64,000 bases of DNA, taken from NCBI RefSeq assembly GCF_910592395.1, contig NC_088308.1, forward strand, positions 16,819,501-16,883,500, written 5' to 3'. Below, piece after piece: positions 62,498 through 64,000 of the stretch; within the stretch, counting starts at the first letter, position 1; every line of letters starts with the position of its first letter. The translations under genes and the position numbers were made by a program. This DNA is from Lineus longissimus. Taxonomy: Eukaryota > Nemertea > Pilidiophora > Heteronemertea > Lineidae. The notes below the pieces were generated by a model that worked only from the letters and a program-made list of their open reading frames with translations, had not been told where the DNA came from and did not search any database.

Positions 62498-63239
62498 CAG
62501 ACGATTTTTAGATACATGATGTCCCACACCCGCACTTCAGGACAGTGGCGCCGGTGTGAATAAATCTACTTGCGTGAATGGTCAATGGCTCATGACGTCA
62601 TGAAATAATTGCGTCACGAGGAAGGAAACAATGGGAATCATGGTAACTGTGGTTGCGGTGCGTCGTGAAAGCAGGATCGGCAAGCGCGGCCCGTATGGAA
62701 TGCGACAAACTGTACCGGAACCAGAATTGTCATGGGTCTGCACAATTTTTTTCAGATTCGATGGACATGATGGATATATGAATTTTGTTTACACTTTATA
62801 CACATACGTAACCATTACACTCACTACGTTGTGTGAGTTCAAATAACTTTTGCGTACGATGTTGTACGACCTACCTTGAGTATCACAACTCGTGTGCAGG
62901 TAGCTACATGCGGATGTATACAGCATTGAAAAATGAGTCCTGGTGGTTGATGCATAAAACGTCCTTGGTACATATGGGCGCAAAGGTAAATGATCAACAA
63001 CTCAAAATACATTGAATGAAATGCAGAACACGTCTAACATTGCCAACAAAACAGTAATTAACAATCACACCGGGGATTAAGCAACAGCTCAGCATGCAAC
63101 ATACTAAATCCATCGAGCGACTTCGAAGATTTCAGTTTCCTTTAGCCACAGTAGATAGCGCCACGGGTCTATCACGAGATACGACAACGAGGTCGTCAAC
63201 CCGGATCGGCCTGAGTATATGCAGTTAGTTTTATTTAGT

Positions 63240-64000
63240 GATACAGTTCTGCTCAAGGGGCGCGATGACATCTTCACGGGAGGCAAGACCACAATTGATT
63301 TTTTAAGCCTTTCAGCAGTTAAATTGTCAATGTTTGACCGCGACGCATCAAATACTGCGTTCGGTTGTGAATCTGAAATTTAGATTATGTTATTCCGGAC
63401 AGTCGAGCAAGTAAATGGTGAAAAATAAACTGGTGATTGACCACGGAAATTTTTTGATAATCGACAAATTAGACAGACTTTGATATTTCCACTCTTTTCA
63501 GCCAACTATTACCCAATTAGCAAAATTCGAAATTAATTTTTTCATCAAATAATTTCTTTATATCTGTAGACTTGCCACAGGAAATATTTTTTCAATACCT
63601 CTCAAAATATGTACTTGAGAGTTAAAAACATGCACTCGTCTAATTGATAGGCCTCGACCCTCCAACCTATGAATATTCATTAGTGGTCTTGTCTCACGGG
63701 GATAATGAGGATTGACCCAGCATCCAAGGACGTGGTGATTGTTGGGGAATTCGGATCCAAGATCTCAGCTCTGTTGAAGTTTGACCTCTTAGGGAAGGCT
63801 CCAAAGAGGAAAAGGGTGCAAACTTTAATGAAATATTTTACGTGTTTCCAAGTAACGGCTTCTTCAGGGACTTCGTATTAACGTTTCAAAGATGAGTCAA
63901 ACATTGATGTTATGGATTTTTGTGACATTATCTCGTGTGTCGTGCGTATGAAGACAAAACATTGTCATTTGTCGAGGGCAGAATGGATTTTCCTGCACCG
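63240..64000 (+). repeat. Tandem array unit 4, cut by the window end
   Basis: Starts with the same gatacagttctg word and continues into the KY-derived tail and its 3' UTR. A 414-bp element splits the tail. The copy-specific stop codon is changed (caaacttta for caaacttga), and the short frame after it is closed early (cgtattaac). A fourth secreted-protein gene would lie beyond the window if the unit is complete. Confidence 0.85.
63275..63700. mobile_element. 414-bp MITE with 6-bp target duplication
   Basis: The element occupies 63281-63694 and is flanked by the direct repeat cacggg (63275-63280 and 63695-63700). The other three units contain a single cacggg at this place, so the insertion is directly visible. 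The ends are inverted: aggcaagaccacaattga at the left against agacaagaccactaatga at the right (read on the minus strand), 15 of 18 matching. It has no coding capacity. A 6-bp target duplication does not fit the common TA, TTAA, 8-bp or 9-bp superfamilies, so I leave the superfamily open. Confidence 0.85.

Larger units (their letters stand above)
61941..62841. mobile_element. Insertion with 14-bp terminal inverted repeats in unit 3
   Basis: The sequence tgaactcacacaac at about 61941-61954 is exactly inverted at about 62828-62841 (gttgtgtgagttca). Unit 2 lacks everything between. Inside are a C/G-rich minisatellite (61961-62120) and an 82-codon open frame (62249-62497). No target-site duplication is clear at these edges; about 20 extra non-repeat bases lie outside the left arm, so the true element may be slightly larger. 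No transposase is recognised. Confidence 0.5.
59156..63239 (+). repeat. Tandem array unit 3 (about 4.08 kb, with insertion)
   Basis: Direct repeat of units 1 and 2, more diverged from both than they are from each other. The excess length of about 0.9 kb is explained by one insertion between about 61918 and 62845. Confidence 0.9.

Noticed and set aside
1-64000. CRISPR arrays, rRNA operons, bacterial-type promoters or prophage
   Set aside because: Spliced genes and repeat types show animal nuclear DNA; no regularly spaced repeat-spacer pattern or long rRNA match was seen.

Overview
The window is nuclear DNA of an animal. It has AT-rich non-coding DNA, GT-AG introns mostly 135-430 nt long, frequent tacatgta-type words, long C/G homopolymer runs, and SINE- and MITE-like repeats. 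The most clearly recognisable gene is a kyphoscoliosis-peptidase/hillarin-like protein. Together these suggest a marine invertebrate bilaterian, perhaps a lophotrochozoan or an invertebrate deuterostome. I cannot fix the phylum from sequence alone.

Layout. Positions 1-25 kb are gene-poor: one SINE-like element with a 5S-rRNA-like core (3.28-3.4 kb), a 41-nt palindrome (5.5 kb), a Tigger/pogo-like MITE (14.3 kb), a weak three-exon gene candidate (15.3-16.2 kb) and two weak minus-strand coding candidates (22.0 and 24.0-24.4 kb). Positions 25.2-33.2 kb hold a ten-exon plus-strand gene for a 2008-residue coiled-coil, serine-rich protein I cannot name; it carries two different internal repeat motifs. 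Two uncharacterised minus-strand genes follow (37.3-38.4 kb, 365 aa; 38.9-41.7 kb, two exons, 120-134 aa). Next come a small secreted cysteine-rich protein (42.4-42.7 kb), a tRNA-like SINE (43.4 kb) and a frameshifted fragment with a signal peptide (44.7-44.9 kb).

Positions 48.3-53.0 kb hold a six-exon gene for a 1108-residue transglutaminase-fold protein. Its Cys145-His189-Asp204 triad is intact and is followed by about six Ig-like repeats. From inside its last exon to the window end lies a tandem array of roughly 3.15-kb units (starts 52844, 55984, 59156, 63240). Each unit carries the last ~55 codons of the transglutaminase-like gene plus a complete downstream two-exon gene for a secreted protein of about 400 aa with no family I recognise. 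Copies 2 and 3 are intact, copy 1 has a 38-bp frameshifting deletion, and copy 4 runs off the window. Unit 3 has a ~0.9-kb insertion with inverted terminal repeats, and unit 4 a 414-bp MITE with a 6-bp target duplication. This expanding array is the strongest candidate for something undescribed.

Gene models were assembled by eye from open frames, splice-site consensus and phase. Names rest on recognised motifs, not database searches.
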